A DNA stretch of 64,000 nucleotides. Origin: Gordonia asplenii. Its GTDB lineage: Bacteria > Actinomycetota > Actinomycetes > Mycobacteriales > Mycobacteriaceae. The stretch spans positions 1 through 64,000 of the forward strand of contig NZ_JABBNB010000015.1 of the NCBI RefSeq assembly GCF_012933505.1. Reading direction: 5' to 3'. The position numbers and the translations under genes are program-made. Position 1 is the stretch's first letter; every line of letters begins with the position of its first letter. The notes beneath the pieces were generated by a model. That model saw only the letters and a list, made by a program, of their open reading frames with translations. It did not search any database and was not told the DNA's origin. Positions 34,100 through 47,545 of the stretch are shown piece by piece.

Positions 34100-34365
34100 T
34101 GCTCGAGCGCACGTGGCGAATCGCTGTGTACAAGCTCCGGATAACCGAACCGAATCTGTGGATAACTCGGGGACGGCCGGAGAACACTGAATCGACTGTG
34201 CACAGCCGTCCACAGCTCGACCAGAATTCGTCCACCACCGGCCAACACCCCGAAAACCGTTCCGAACTGGGAAAAAGCCGGTTCTCCACAGGCTCCACAG
34301 GCCCTATGACTACTACTGAGTTCTATCTAGGAAATCTCTTTAAAAGTAGATCTGTGCACAACGTC
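34100..34365. other. oriC: Origin of replication oriC (dnaA-dnaN intergenic region)
   Basis: The 444-bp gap between dnaA and dnaN is dense in DnaA-box-like 9-mers: TGTGTACAA (34125), perfect TGTGGATAA (34157), CCGTCCACA (34206), TTCTCCACA (34282), GGCTCCACA (34291, partial) and TGTGCACAA (34353). After the 34282 box come a short GC stretch and CTACTACTGAG (34310-34320). Read on the lower strand, this gives GAT/GAC triplets like the DnaA-trio of Bacillus subtilis. An AT-rich stretch (34321-34352, GAAATCTCTTTAAAAG) follows as the probable unwinding element. Confidence 0.88.
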
Positions 34366-34494
34366 GCCTCGCGTGCGCTCGTCACGAGCGCACAGCTCGA
34401 CGAAACCAGCCCAAGCCACCCCCGCCTCGGCGTCGCGTTCTACAGTGGAAGCCCAACCCGAAGAAACGACTCCAGGCGAAGGTGACTCCCAGGC

Positions 34495-35664
34495 ATGAAA
34501 TTCCGTGTTGCTCGCGATGACTTTGCAGACGCAGTTGCCTGGGTTGCCCGCAGCCTGCCGTCGCGCCCACCGGTTCCCGTCCTCGGCTGTGTGCTGATCA
34601 CCAGCACCGACACCGGTCTGACCGTCTCCGGCTTCGACTACGAGGTCTCGGCTCAGGAGAGCCTTCCCGCTGAAATCGCCGAACCCGGAACCGTCCTGGT
34701 CTCCGGGCGTCTCCTCGCGGACATCACCAAGGCATTGCCGAACAAACCGGTCGACGTGGTACTCGACGGCTCTCGAGTCGCCATCACCTGTGGCAGCGCC
34801 CGTTTCTCGTTGCCGACGATGCCGGTGGAGGACTACCCGCAGCTGCCCGACGTCCCGAGCGTCACCGGCACTGTGCCCTCGAGCGTGTTCGCCGAGGCGA
34901 TTTCGCAGGTCGCGGTCGCGGCGGGTCGGGACGACACACTTCCTATGCTTACCGGCGTACGCGTGGAGATCGACGGCGACAAGGTCGTTCTCGCCGCCAC
35001 CGACCGATTCCGCCTCGCCGTCCGTGAGCTCGAGTGGCAACCGACCGATGCCGGCGCCACCGGCGCCGTGCTCGTCCCGGCCAAGACACTTTCTGAGTCG
35101 GCCAAGACCGCGGGTTCGGAGACCGGGTCCGACGTCTCGTTGGCATTCGGCACCGGCTCAGCTATCGGCGGCGAGGGCATTCTGGGCATTCTGGGCTCGA
35201 GCAAGCGCACCACCACTCGACTGCTCGACGCCGAGTTCCCCAAGTTCCGTCAGCTGCTGCCGGCGAGTCACACGGCGGTCGCCAGCATCGAGAGCGGTCC
35301 GCTCCTCGAGGCCATCAAGCGTGTCGCCCTCGTCGCCGAACGCGGCGCTCAGGTGCGGATGGAGTTCAGCGAGGGATCGGTTCTGCTGACCGCGGGCGGC
35401 GACGACGCGGGCAAGGCCGAAGAAGAACTGCCGGTGAACTTCTACGGCGAACCGCTGACCATCGCGTTCAACCCGGCGTATCTGCAGGACGGCCTCAACG
35501 CCATCGGAGCCAACGCCGTCGACTTCGGCTTCACGACGCCGAGCCGCCCAGCCGTGCTGCGTCCGGCTACCGGCGATGAACCCGTCGCCGACGAATCCGG
35601 CGCATACGTCGCACCTGATTCGGCGTTCAGCTATCTGCTGATGCCGGTTCGACTCCCCGGCTGA
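34495..35664 (+). CDS. dnaN: DNA polymerase III beta sliding clamp
   Basis: 389 residues, three clamp domains. N-terminal [35 protein letters not shown], then [57 protein letters not shown] in domain 2, and the C-terminus [10 protein letters not shown], the usual ending. Tethers the replicase and other enzymes to DNA. Starts at ATG 34495 directly after oriC. Confidence 0.97.
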   Translation: MKFRVARDDFADAVAWVARSLPSRPPVPVLGCVLITSTDTGLTVSGFDYEVSAQESLPAEIAEPGTVLVSGRLLADITKALPNKPVDVVLDGSRVAITCGSARFSLPTMPVEDYPQLPDVPSVTGTVPSSVFAEAISQVAVAAGRDDTLPMLTGVRVEIDGDKVVLAATDRFRLAVRELEWQPTDAGATGAVLVPAKTLSESAKTAGSETGSDVSLAFGTGSAIGGEGILGILGSSKRTTTRLLDAEFPKFRQLLPASHTAVASIESGPLLEAIKRVALVAERGAQVRMEFSEGSVLLTAGGDDAGKAEEELPVNFYGEPLTIAFNPAYLQDGLNAIGANAVDFGFTTPSRPAVLRPATGDEPVADESGAYVAPDSAFSYLLMPVRLPG

Positions 35665-35674
35665 CCGGCCCCAG

Positions 35675-36859
35675 GTGTTCGTCCGCGAGCTGACCCTCCG
35701 CGATTTCCGGTCCTGGCCACAGGTGTCACTGTCGTTGCGGCCCGAAGCCACGATCTTCGTGGGCCGCAACGGATTCGGGAAGACCAACCTCGTCGAATCA
35801 CTGTTCTATCTGACGAATCTGCGGTCACATCGGGTCAGCTCCGACGCCGTGCTCGTACGGACCGGCGCGGCGGATGCACAACTCACGGCCACCGTCGAGC
35901 ATGCCGGTCGTGAGCTCACTGTCGACCTGACCGTGCGTAGCGAAGGCTCCAACAAGGCCGCCATCAACGGCCGTCCGGTACGACGAACCCGCGAGGTCGT
36001 CGGAATCCTGCGATCGGTGCTATTCGCACCCGAGGATCTGGCGCTCGTCCGCGGCGAACCCGCCGATCGGCGTCGATTCCTCGACGAGATCGTCGCGAAC
36101 AGGGGCCCGGGGGCCATCGCCGACAAAGCCGACTACGACCGCGTGTTGCGTCAACGATCCGCATTACTCAAATCCGCAGCCGCCGCCATGCGGCGAGGTG
36201 GCAGCGAGGCCGCGTCGATCATCTCCACTCTCGATGTCTGGGATGCACAACTCGCGGGCTTCGGCGCCCGGGTGACCGCCGCGCGCATCGACGACGTCGC
36301 AAAGCTGAATCCGCTTTTCACCCAGGCGTATTCGGCGATCGCACCGCATTCGCGCCCGGCGTCGCTGACCTACCGGTGTTCGCTGGGACCGGAGGTGATC
36401 AACCCCGACGGCAGCGCCGTCGACACCGCGGCCATCGAAGCGCTGATGATCGAGAAGCTCGCCGCCGTCCGTGGCAAGGAGATCGATCGGGGCCAGTCGC
36501 TGCTCGGCCCGCATCGCGACGACCTTGACATCGTGCTCGGCTCCGACGTAGCGAAAGGCTTTGCCTCCCATGGAGAATCGTGGTCGCTGGCGTTGTCGTT
36601 GCGGCTGGGGACAGTCGAGCTGCTGCGGACCGAGGGCATCGAGCCGGTGATCATGCTCGACGACGTGTTCGCCGAGCTCGACGCCGCGCGACGTACCCAC
36701 CTCGCGACCTTCGTCGAATCCGCCGAGCAGCTGCTGATCACCGCCGCCGTCGCCGAGGATCTGCCGGACGGGATCGGCGGGCGCATCATCGGCGTCGATA
36801 TCGAGGACAATGAGGGTGAACGTCGTTCCCAGATCCGCGAGGTGAGCCATGAGCGGTGA
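35675..36859 (+). CDS. recF: DNA replication and repair protein RecF
   Basis: 394 residues, SMC-like ATPase. Walker A FVGRNGFGKTNLVESLFYL, the RecF motif LLGPHRDDLDIVLG, signature region SHGESWSLALSLRLGTVELL and Walker B EPVIMLDDVFAELDAARR. It loads RecA at gaps. GTG start (VFVRELTLRDFRSW) 10 bp after dnaN, as in relatives. The 3' end overlaps the DUF721 gene by 11 bp. Confidence 0.96.
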   Translation: MFVRELTLRDFRSWPQVSLSLRPEATIFVGRNGFGKTNLVESLFYLTNLRSHRVSSDAVLVRTGAADAQLTATVEHAGRELTVDLTVRSEGSNKAAINGRPVRRTREVVGILRSVLFAPEDLALVRGEPADRRRFLDEIVANRGPGAIADKADYDRVLRQRSALLKSAAAAMRRGGSEAASIISTLDVWDAQLAGFGARVTAARIDDVAKLNPLFTQAYSAIAPHSRPASLTYRCSLGPEVINPDGSAVDTAAIEALMIEKLAAVRGKEIDRGQSLLGPHRDDLDIVLGSDVAKGFASHGESWSLALSLRLGTVELLRTEGIEPVIMLDDVFAELDAARRTHLATFVESAEQLLITAAVAEDLPDGIGGRIIGVDIEDNEGERRSQIREVSHER

Positions 36860-37400
36860 TGCACAGTCGTCGGCATCGGCGTCGGACGGGCTAGAGGGCC
36901 TGTCCGGCTACGAACTGGCGCGCAAAGCGCTCGAGCAGGCCCGTGCGCAGGGGAAGGTCGTCGGGAAGGGCAAGGCGTCGCCGGTCCGACGCGGCGCGGC
37001 CGGCGGTCGGACCCGCAAGCGGTGGTCGGGACCCGGACCCGACGGTCGGGATCCGCAATTGTTGGGCGTGTTGACCGGCCGGCTGGCCAACGACCGCGGC
37101 TGGAAACCGAGGATCGGGGAGGGAACGGTCTTCGCGCGATGGCCCGACATCGTCGGTGAGGAGATCTCCGCCCACGCCACCCCGACGTCGTTGCTCAACG
37201 GAATCATGCAGGTCCAGGCCGAATCGACGGCATGGGCCACCCAGTTGCGCTACGTGCAGGCGCAGATTCTGGCGAAGATCGCGGCTGCCGTCGGCGACGG
37301 AGTGGTGACGTCGCTGCGGATCACCGGGCCCAAGCCGCCGTCCTGGCGCAAGGGCGAGCGCCACATTTCCGGCCGCGGTCCACGCGACACCTACGGGTAG
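36849..37400 (+). CDS. DUF721 (DciA-like) family protein
   Basis: 183 residues. The N-terminal 80 residues are basic and disordered; the DUF721 domain covers about residues 85-165 (WKPRIGEGTVFARWPDIVGEEISAHATPTSLLNGIMQVQAESTAWATQLRYVQAQILAKIAAAVGDGVVTSLRITGPKPPSW). It is the Rv0004 homologue between recF and gyrB. The domain is related to DciA, which helps replicative helicase loading, so a role in initiation is likely. The ATG lies inside the end of recF. Confidence 0.92.
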   Translation: MSGDAQSSASASDGLEGLSGYELARKALEQARAQGKVVGKGKASPVRRGAAGGRTRKRWSGPGPDGRDPQLLGVLTGRLANDRGWKPRIGEGTVFARWPDIVGEEISAHATPTSLLNGIMQVQAESTAWATQLRYVQAQILAKIAAAVGDGVVTSLRITGPKPPSWRKGERHISGRGPRDTYG

Positions 37401-37508
37401 TCGCTGACAGCCTGCTGAGCAAGATTTTCGTTCCACACCCACAATCGGACCGCGATCACGTCTCGTTCGTCGTTCTGTGCGCAAATCAGCGTGGCGCAGC
37501 GCTACCTC

Positions 37509-39741
<2,233 letters not shown>

Positions 39742-39843
39742 ACGATCCGCCCCCGACGACGCGCGCCGAATCGACATCGCGGTGAAAACTGTTGGGGCAC
39801 AACATTGTTACGGCATCACTGACTTCGAAGGTGCGAAACTTCA

Positions 39844-42360
<2,517 letters not shown>

Positions 42361-42435
42361 CGTCGGTACCGTGAGATCAACGTCCGCGCACCGCGCCGGA
42401 CCCACCGCCCGCATCGTCGATTCAAGGAAATGTCA

Positions 42436-43230
42436 TTGAGCACAGCGAATGAGCCAGATGAACACAAGGTCGACGGTGCGGGATCGTCGTCCGGCGGCCA
42501 GGCGGCCCGGGCCACGGTAGTGCCGCCGTGGCAGCGCGGCCAGGCGGCCACGGCAACCGAGTCGTCGGAGACCGAGTCGGGCGAGCGCGGCGGCCCGCCA
42601 CCGCGCGGCGTCGTGAGCGGGACGCCCAGGGGCGAGGCGAGCGCGTCCGACGATGCCGATGCGCCGACGCCGACGACCCCGCCGGCGTCGGGGGAGCGTA
42701 AGCCGGACACATTCGTCGAGTCGCCGACGCGCCACATCGACCGGTCCAATGTGGCGACGCAGAATCTGCCGGATCTCGATGCGATCCACCATGCGGAAAG
42801 CGCCAAGGCGGCCAAAGCGGTGCCGACGTCGACGCGTTCGATTCCCGCGCAGGTGGGTCCGGGGCGCGCGCTGCGGGCGTCGGTGCAGATCCGTCGGATC
42901 GATCCGTGGGCGATGTTCAAGATCTCCGCGGTGCTGTCGATCGTCGGATTCTTCGTGTGGCTGATCTCGGTGGCGGTGCTGTATCTGATCCTCGACGGCA
43001 TGGGTGTCTGGGATCAGGTCAACAGCTCGTTCGGCACGTTGACGACGGCTGACGGATCGTCGGGCGGTGGTGACATCTTCGGAGCGGGCACCATCTTCGG
43101 CTGGGCCGTCGGGCTTGGGGCGATCAATGCGATTTTGCTCACAGCGTTGGCCACCATCGGAGCGTTCATCTATAACTTGTGCGCCGATCTGATCGGTGGC
43201 GCGGAGGTCACTCTCGCCGACCTCGATTGA
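42436..43230 (+). CDS. DUF3566 transmembrane protein (Rv0007-like)
   Basis: 264 residues from the TTG at 42436, favoured because AAGGAA is 6 bp upstream; an ATG 6 bp earlier abuts that site. The first ~155 residues are disordered, rich in Ser, Thr, Pro, Ala and Asp. The DUF3566 domain follows: RASVQIRRIDPWAMFKISAVLSIVGFFVWLISVAVLYLILDGMGVWDQVNSSF, then a second membrane segment and FIYNLCADLIGGAEVTLADLD. Two membrane helices. Conserved after gyrA in Mycobacteriales; role unknown, suspected in cell-envelope growth. Confidence 0.88.
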   Translation: MSTANEPDEHKVDGAGSSSGGQAARATVVPPWQRGQAATATESSETESGERGGPPPRGVVSGTPRGEASASDDADAPTPTTPPASGERKPDTFVESPTRHIDRSNVATQNLPDLDAIHHAESAKAAKAVPTSTRSIPAQVGPGRALRASVQIRRIDPWAMFKISAVLSIVGFFVWLISVAVLYLILDGMGVWDQVNSSFGTLTTADGSSGGGDIFGAGTIFGWAVGLGAINAILLTALATIGAFIYNLCADLIGGAEVTLADLD

Positions 43231-43253
43231 TTCAAACCGGGTGTGACCTGCGC

Positions 43254-43285
43254 GGATGCCACCGTTTTGATTATTGGTGGCATCC
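43254..43285 (+). terminator. Terminator after the DUF3566 gene
   Basis: GGATGCCACC (43254-43263) and GGTGGCATCC (43276-43285) form a perfect 10-bp stem with a 12-bp AT-rich loop, 23 bp after the stop. It separates gyrBA-DUF3566 from the tRNA genes. Confidence 0.65.
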
Positions 43286-43311
43286 TGCGGTAATCTCACT
43301 TCTCGGTTCAA

Positions 43312-43385
43312 GGGCCTATAGCTCAGGCGGTTAGAGCGCTTCGCTGATAACGAAGAGGTCGGAGGTTCAAGTCCTCCTAGGCCCA
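43312..43385 (+). tRNA. ileT: tRNA-Ile (anticodon GAT)
   Basis: 74-nt cloverleaf. Acceptor GGGCCTA pairs with TAGGCCC, the D arm is GCTCAGGCGGTTAGAGC, the anticodon loop CTGATAA holds GAT, and the T arm GGAGGTTCAAGTCCTCC is canonical. CCA is not encoded. Position after gyrA matches mycobacterial ileT. Confidence 0.97.
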
Positions 43386-43443
43386 CCGCGAACGTCGAAG
43401 AGATTCGGCCGACGCAACCCGATGAAGTCCGGGAGACCGGAAC

Positions 43444-43516
43444 GGGGCCTTAGCTCAGTTGGTAGAGCGCTGCCTTTGCAAGGCAGATGTCAGGAGTTCG
43501 AATCTCCTAGGCTCCA
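43444..43516 (+). tRNA. alaT: tRNA-Ala (anticodon TGC)
   Basis: 73-nt cloverleaf. Acceptor GGGGCCT pairs with AGGCTCC (one G:U), the anticodon loop TTTGCAA holds TGC, and the T arm CAGGAGTTCGAATCTCCTA is canonical. 58 bp after tRNA-Ile. CCA not encoded. Confidence 0.97.
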
Positions 43517-43530
43517 CAGCAAAGACACCT

Positions 43531-43560
43531 GAAAGCGACCGTCGATCGACGGTCGCTTTC
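43531..43560 (+). terminator. Terminator after tRNA-Ala, perfect 30-bp palindrome
   Basis: The arm GAAAGCGACCGTCGA (43531-43545) is followed at once by its exact reverse complement (43546-43560), ending in CTTTCGTCG. It lies 14 bp after tRNA-Ala and, being symmetric, could stop transcripts from both sides, including the convergent carotenoid oxygenase gene. Confidence 0.8.
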
Positions 43561-43590
43561 GTCGTCCGCGGCGCCGATCGCCTTGCGACG

Positions 43591-44994
43591 CTAGTCAGCC
43601 AGCCACGCCCCGTGCAGCCCGGCAGGAACCCGCTGTGGCATCGCGATCTCCGCTATCGGTCCATGATCCAGATCGTCGGCCGCGAGTATGACGAACCCCG
43701 ACGTTCCGTCTCGCGGATCGTTGGTGAAAGCCCCCCAGTACTCGTTCTTGGTTCCCGGCAGGAAGATCGGTTCGCCGTAGACCAGACCAGGCTCAGCGAC
43801 CAGCTGATCGGCCCCAGTATTCATGTCGAAGAACCGCAACGCATTCATCGGGCCTGGACCGTCGTCGACCTTTCCGACGGTCGAGATCCACCGATGTTCG
43901 CTGGTGCTCAGCCGGTCGTCGATGCGGGGAAACTCGATGTCGTGTGACGCTCGGGCGTCGCGGGTGATGTCGCGTGTCGCGGGGTCTATGGTCGCCCGAA
44001 CGAGTCTCGACGTCGCCGGTTGCCCAACATCGGCGAAGCCGCCGGGGTAGGTCCACTCGACGTAGTCGACGACGACGGTGCCGTCGGTGCCGTCGAAGGC
44101 GTTCGCGAAATGCCACACCCAGAACGCGTCGGTGTCGAGCCAGGTGATCGGCGACCCGTCGCGAGGTATCAATGCGATGCGAGTCCCGGCGTCGGGGCGC
44201 CAGTCGAGCACCGAACCACCGGTCATCGCAGCGGCGATGTCGAAGACCAGGGGGCACAAGAACAAGACGACGTAAGTGGGCGTGAGCGCCATGTCGTGGA
44301 TCATCAGCGACTGCGTAGCGCCGGCCACTGGCGTCGGAGGACGGCTGCACGTGCCGTCCGGCGCGACTACCGCCCACGTCAGATACGGCGCCTCGAGGAG
44401 ATAGTTGAACAACACCAGCTCGCCCGTCGTCGGATCGAGTTTGGGATGCGCGGTGCTGCCTACTGCCATCGCGCCGTCGCAGGTCTCCCGTCCCAGCGTC
44501 GCGAGGTCGGCGGGATTCAGCCCATACGGCGGAGCCGATTCCGCCATCGCGAGTAGCCGCCCGCCGTGGCGCACGATATTGATGTCGGGAAGGTCACGTG
44601 TGGTGCCCGCGAGTGCGGGCCCCACCTCGTCGGCGTCCGGTGTCCACAAATCGGTCACGCCCGGCCAGATGGCATGGCCGACCTTTTCCTCTTCGACGAC
44701 CATCGGTGTTCGAACGAAACGATTGACGTAGTCTGCCCGCCCCTCCCGAAAGGTCAGCCGATGGACCATGCCGTCGCCGTCGAGCGGGTACACGTAGCGC
44801 CCCAACGGGTCGAATCGGGGGTTGGGTCCGTTACGCAGATAGGCGCCGTGCAAATCGGCGGGTATCTGCCCGGTGACCGCCAGGTCGTCGACCGAGATCT
44901 CCGTACGCTGTGGCGCGAAGACCCCGGTCAAATGACTGTGGTGGGCGACGTCGACGGGTGTGGGGCGGGCGAACGGATCAGCAGTTGTGGGCAT
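43591..44994 (-). CDS. Carotenoid cleavage oxygenase (RPE65 family)
   Basis: 467 residues, seven-bladed propeller non-haem iron dioxygenase. The N-terminal family block is IPADLHGAYLRNGPNPRFDPLGRYVYPLDGDGMVHRLTF. The four iron-binding His are seen in GSTAHPKLD, LMIHDMALT, VWHFANAFD and the C-terminal LHGAWLAD. Cleaves a double bond of carotenoids or of phenylpropenoid compounds such as stilbenes. I chose ATG 44994 with GGGAG about 8 bp upstream over the GTG at 45036, which has no ribosome-binding site. No carotenoid biosynthesis genes are nearby. Confidence 0.9.
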   Translation of the reverse strand: MPTTADPFARPTPVDVAHHSHLTGVFAPQRTEISVDDLAVTGQIPADLHGAYLRNGPNPRFDPLGRYVYPLDGDGMVHRLTFREGRADYVNRFVRTPMVVEEEKVGHAIWPGVTDLWTPDADEVGPALAGTTRDLPDINIVRHGGRLLAMAESAPPYGLNPADLATLGRETCDGAMAVGSTAHPKLDPTTGELVLFNYLLEAPYLTWAVVAPDGTCSRPPTPVAGATQSLMIHDMALTPTYVVLFLCPLVFDIAAAMTGGSVLDWRPDAGTRIALIPRDGSPITWLDTDAFWVWHFANAFDGTDGTVVVDYVEWTYPGGFADVGQPATSRLVRATIDPATRDITRDARASHDIEFPRIDDRLSTSEHRWISTVGKVDDGPGPMNALRFFDMNTGADQLVAEPGLVYGEPIFLPGTKNEYWGAFTNDPRDGTSGFVILAADDLDHGPIAEIAMPQRVPAGLHGAWLAD

Positions 44995-45114
44995 CTTGAA
45001 GACTCCCGACTCGAAGGTTCCGGTGTTTACCGTCACAACGCGACGTCCCTAATGCTACAAGTTTTCGTTGTGTGTCGGTGATTCTCTGATCCACGCCGGT
45101 CGTCTGAGAAACGG

Positions 45115-45777
45115 GTGCTGCAATTGTCCAGCAAGACGGGTGAAGTCATCACCGAGTCCTTCGACTACGACGGTGGCCGCTGTGTCAGCGTCTACGTTCC
45201 GCGGCGCGCGGTGGAGGCAATCGTGTTCGCTGGGGACGGCCAGTTGATCGCGTCGTGGGGCGCGGAGGTGGAGCGCGCCGGTGCTCCGGCGACGATGGTC
45301 GTCGGCGTGCACCGACCGGCGGACGAGACGGAGCGTCTGCGCGAATACTCGCTCGGCTTCGATCCAGAGCGATTCACGGCGCACGAACGGTTCTTCACCG
45401 ACCAGGTTCCAATTTGGATTGCCGCGGCGTTCGGAGTGTCGATGCCGGTGAAGCGCACCGCTGTAATGGGGGTCTCGGCGAGTGGCGAACTGGCGGTCGC
45501 CCTGGGCCTGCGGCATCCCGAGTTGTACGGGGCGATCCTGTGTGCCTCTCCGGGAGCCGGCTATCGCCCGCCCGCCGAGTTGTCCCCTCCGATTCCACAC
45601 GCCTACTTCGTGGCAGGCGACCAAGAGCCGTTCTTCCGCGACAACGCCGCCCGCTGGGTCCACGCGTTGCGAGCGGCCGGCACGGAGGTCGTCGCAACCG
45701 AACGACGCGGGACGCACGGCGGCCCGTTCTGGCGCGAAGAGTTCCCGTTGATGGCCAAGTGGGCCTTCGGGACGTAG
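45115..45777 (+). CDS. Alpha/beta-hydrolase, esterase-like
   Basis: 220 residues, resembling the putative-esterase (Esterase D/antigen 85-like) group. Nucleophile elbow GVSASGELAVALGLRHPELYGAILCASPGAGY; acid residue probably in FVAGDQEPFF; catalytic His in RGTHGGPFWREEFP. No signal peptide. Start at GTG 45115 is uncertain; TTG 45124 is an alternative. Divergent from the carotenoid oxygenase, from which it is separated by 120 bp containing a CACAACG/CGTTGTG dyad. Confidence 0.75.
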   Translation: MLQLSSKTGEVITESFDYDGGRCVSVYVPRRAVEAIVFAGDGQLIASWGAEVERAGAPATMVVGVHRPADETERLREYSLGFDPERFTAHERFFTDQVPIWIAAAFGVSMPVKRTAVMGVSASGELAVALGLRHPELYGAILCASPGAGYRPPAELSPPIPHAYFVAGDQEPFFRDNAARWVHALRAAGTEVVATERRGTHGGPFWREEFPLMAKWAFGT

Positions 45778-45861
45778 CGCCGCCACGCGACTGGTCGTGA
45801 AACCGGATGCCGTGGCCGCCCGAGGAAGCAACCACGGTCGTATCCGGGTCGGAGATGCGGA

Positions 45862-46716
45862 TCAGTCTCGCGACCTGCGCGCCTCACCGTCGACGATGGT
45901 GTTCGTGAGGATCCCGAGACGGTCGACTTCGACCTCGACGACGTCGCCGGGCTGCAGGAGCCAGGCGGGGGTTCGGGCGTAGCCCACGCCCGACGGTGTG
46001 CCGGTCGCCAGTAGGTCGCCGGGCCGAACGGTGAACGTGCGCGAGATATGCGCGAGTGTGTCGCCGACGGTGTAGACCATCTCGTCGGTGTGAGCGTCCT
46101 GCACGGTCTCGCCGTTGACGCGTGTGCTGATGTGCAGTCCATCGCGCAGGTCACCCACCTCGGCGGCGGGCACGAGCGGACCGACTGGGCCGGATCGGTC
46201 GGCGTTCTTACCCAGAATCCACTGCGAGGTGAGCTTCTGTGCGCGTCGGGCGGTGAGGTCGTTGAAGGTGGAATACCCGACGACGGAGGCGAGCGCCTCG
46301 TCGGGAGTCGCGTCGATGAGTTCGGCACCCACCCAGGCCATCACTTCACCTTCCCAGTCGAGGCCGTCCTCGTCGGCAGGCACGGGAACGTCATCGCCGT
46401 CGACGGTCAGCGACGTCGACCAGCGGGCGAAGAGGGTTGGGTATTCGGGCAGGGGTTCGGACCGATAGCTGCCCTCGGCCACGTGTTTGAGGTAGTTCAG
46501 TCCGATGCAGATGACTCGGGCGTCCGGGAGCACGGGCGGGACCAGCGTCACGTCGTCGCGCCGGAGGACTTCACCCCCGCCGCGCGCGATGTGTTCGCCG
46601 GCGGCCGACCAGAAGTCCGACAGTTCCGCGAGGACGGAGAGGGTCTGCCCGTCGTCGGCGAGGTCCGCGACCTCGACGAGGTCTGAACCGGTGCGGGTGA
46701 TTCCTACGAGTCGCAT
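45862..46716 (-). CDS. Fumarylacetoacetate hydrolase (FAH) family protein
   Basis: 284 residues. N-terminal MRLVGITRTGSDLVEVADL cap, then the FAH core: VICIGLNYLKHVAE, PTLFARWSTSLTVDGDDVPVP, the metal-binding E-x-E in LDWEGEVMAWVG, and TGTPSGVGYARTPAWLLQPGDVVEVEVDRLGILTNTIV. Hydrolyses or decarboxylates acyl-pyruvate-like products of aromatic ring cleavage, with Mg2+ or Mn2+. Divergent from a GntR regulator with an operator between them. Confidence 0.9.
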   Translation of the reverse strand: MRLVGITRTGSDLVEVADLADDGQTLSVLAELSDFWSAAGEHIARGGGEVLRRDDVTLVPPVLPDARVICIGLNYLKHVAEGSYRSEPLPEYPTLFARWSTSLTVDGDDVPVPADEDGLDWEGEVMAWVGAELIDATPDEALASVVGYSTFNDLTARRAQKLTSQWILGKNADRSGPVGPLVPAAEVGDLRDGLHISTRVNGETVQDAHTDEMVYTVGDTLAHISRTFTVRPGDLLATGTPSGVGYARTPAWLLQPGDVVEVEVDRLGILTNTIVDGEARRSRD

Positions 46717-46759
46717 GTGTGCTCCTGAGATTGATCAAAATAAAACTTACAAACCCTTC

Positions 46760-46777
46760 TAAACCTTCGCAGGTTTA
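46760..46777. promoter_or_regulatory. Operator between FAH and gntR genes
   Basis: TAAACCT (46760-46766) and AGGTTTA (46771-46777) are perfect arms around TCGC, 8 bp before the gntR ATG and 44 bp from the FAH start. Likely binding site of the GntR regulator, controlling both genes. Confidence 0.65.
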
Positions 46778-46784
46778 TGGTTCT

Positions 46785-47534
46785 ATGGAGACTATGCCTG
46801 AAGAGACACCACGTAAGCAAGGGTCACGCGCCCCGCAATCCAAGGTGTTCGTCGCCCGTGCGGGGGCCTTCGCTCAACGCACCCGCGCCGAGGAGTTGGC
46901 TGCGGCGCTCGATGACCGCATCCGTTCCGAGCGTCTGGCGGTCGGAGAGCTGGTCGGCACGCTGGACTCGTTGCGGGCCGAGACCGGCTTCGCGTACTCC
47001 ACCGTCAGTGAAGCGGTGCGGCTCCTACGCGATCGCGGAATTCTCGAGATCCGCCCCGGTCGAAACGGCGGATTGTTCGTCGCCGAGTCGGGCCCGGTGG
47101 TCCGGATGCGACACACGCTGCTCAACGTGTCGGAAGCGCCGGAAACGGTTGCCGACGCGATTGAACTGCGTGATCACCTCGAGGCGTTGATCGACGTCAG
47201 CGCCGCACGACACTGCACCGACAGCGATGCCGCGGAACTCACCGGGCTACTGGAAACCATGCGCGCGGCGTCGACCTGGGATGACTTCCTGCACGCCAAT
47301 TGGGCGCTGCACGAGCGGATCGCGGCGATCTGCCCCAACGAAATGGCTCGCGCCGTCTACGTCGGAACGCTCGGGCACCTGGGGAGCACCTCTGCGCGAA
47401 TCGATGACAGCGACGCCGACGAATACCGCCGTCGGAGAACACAGATTCACGTCGATCTCGTCGACGCCATAACTCGTGGTGACGAGCAGGCCGTGCGCGA
47501 GGCCGTCGCCCGCCATAACAACACCACCGTGTGA
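46785..47534 (+). CDS. GntR-family regulator (FadR/FCD type)
   Basis: 249 residues from ATG 46785. Winged-helix domain RAEELAAALDDRIRSERLAVGELVGTLDSLRAETGFAYSTVSEAVRLLRDRGILEIRPGRNGGLFVAE, then an FCD ligand domain (AIELRDHLEALIDVSAARHCTDSDAAELTGLLETM...FLHANWALHERIAAICPNEMARAVYVGTL). FCD domains bind carboxylic acids, often with a metal. First gene before DUF3500 and divergent from FAH, so it probably controls the catabolic genes around it. Confidence 0.87.
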   Translation: METMPEETPRKQGSRAPQSKVFVARAGAFAQRTRAEELAAALDDRIRSERLAVGELVGTLDSLRAETGFAYSTVSEAVRLLRDRGILEIRPGRNGGLFVAESGPVVRMRHTLLNVSEAPETVADAIELRDHLEALIDVSAARHCTDSDAAELTGLLETMRAASTWDDFLHANWALHERIAAICPNEMARAVYVGTLGHLGSTSARIDDSDADEYRRRRTQIHVDLVDAITRGDEQAVREAVARHNNTTV

Positions 47535-47545
47535 AAGGAACACTC

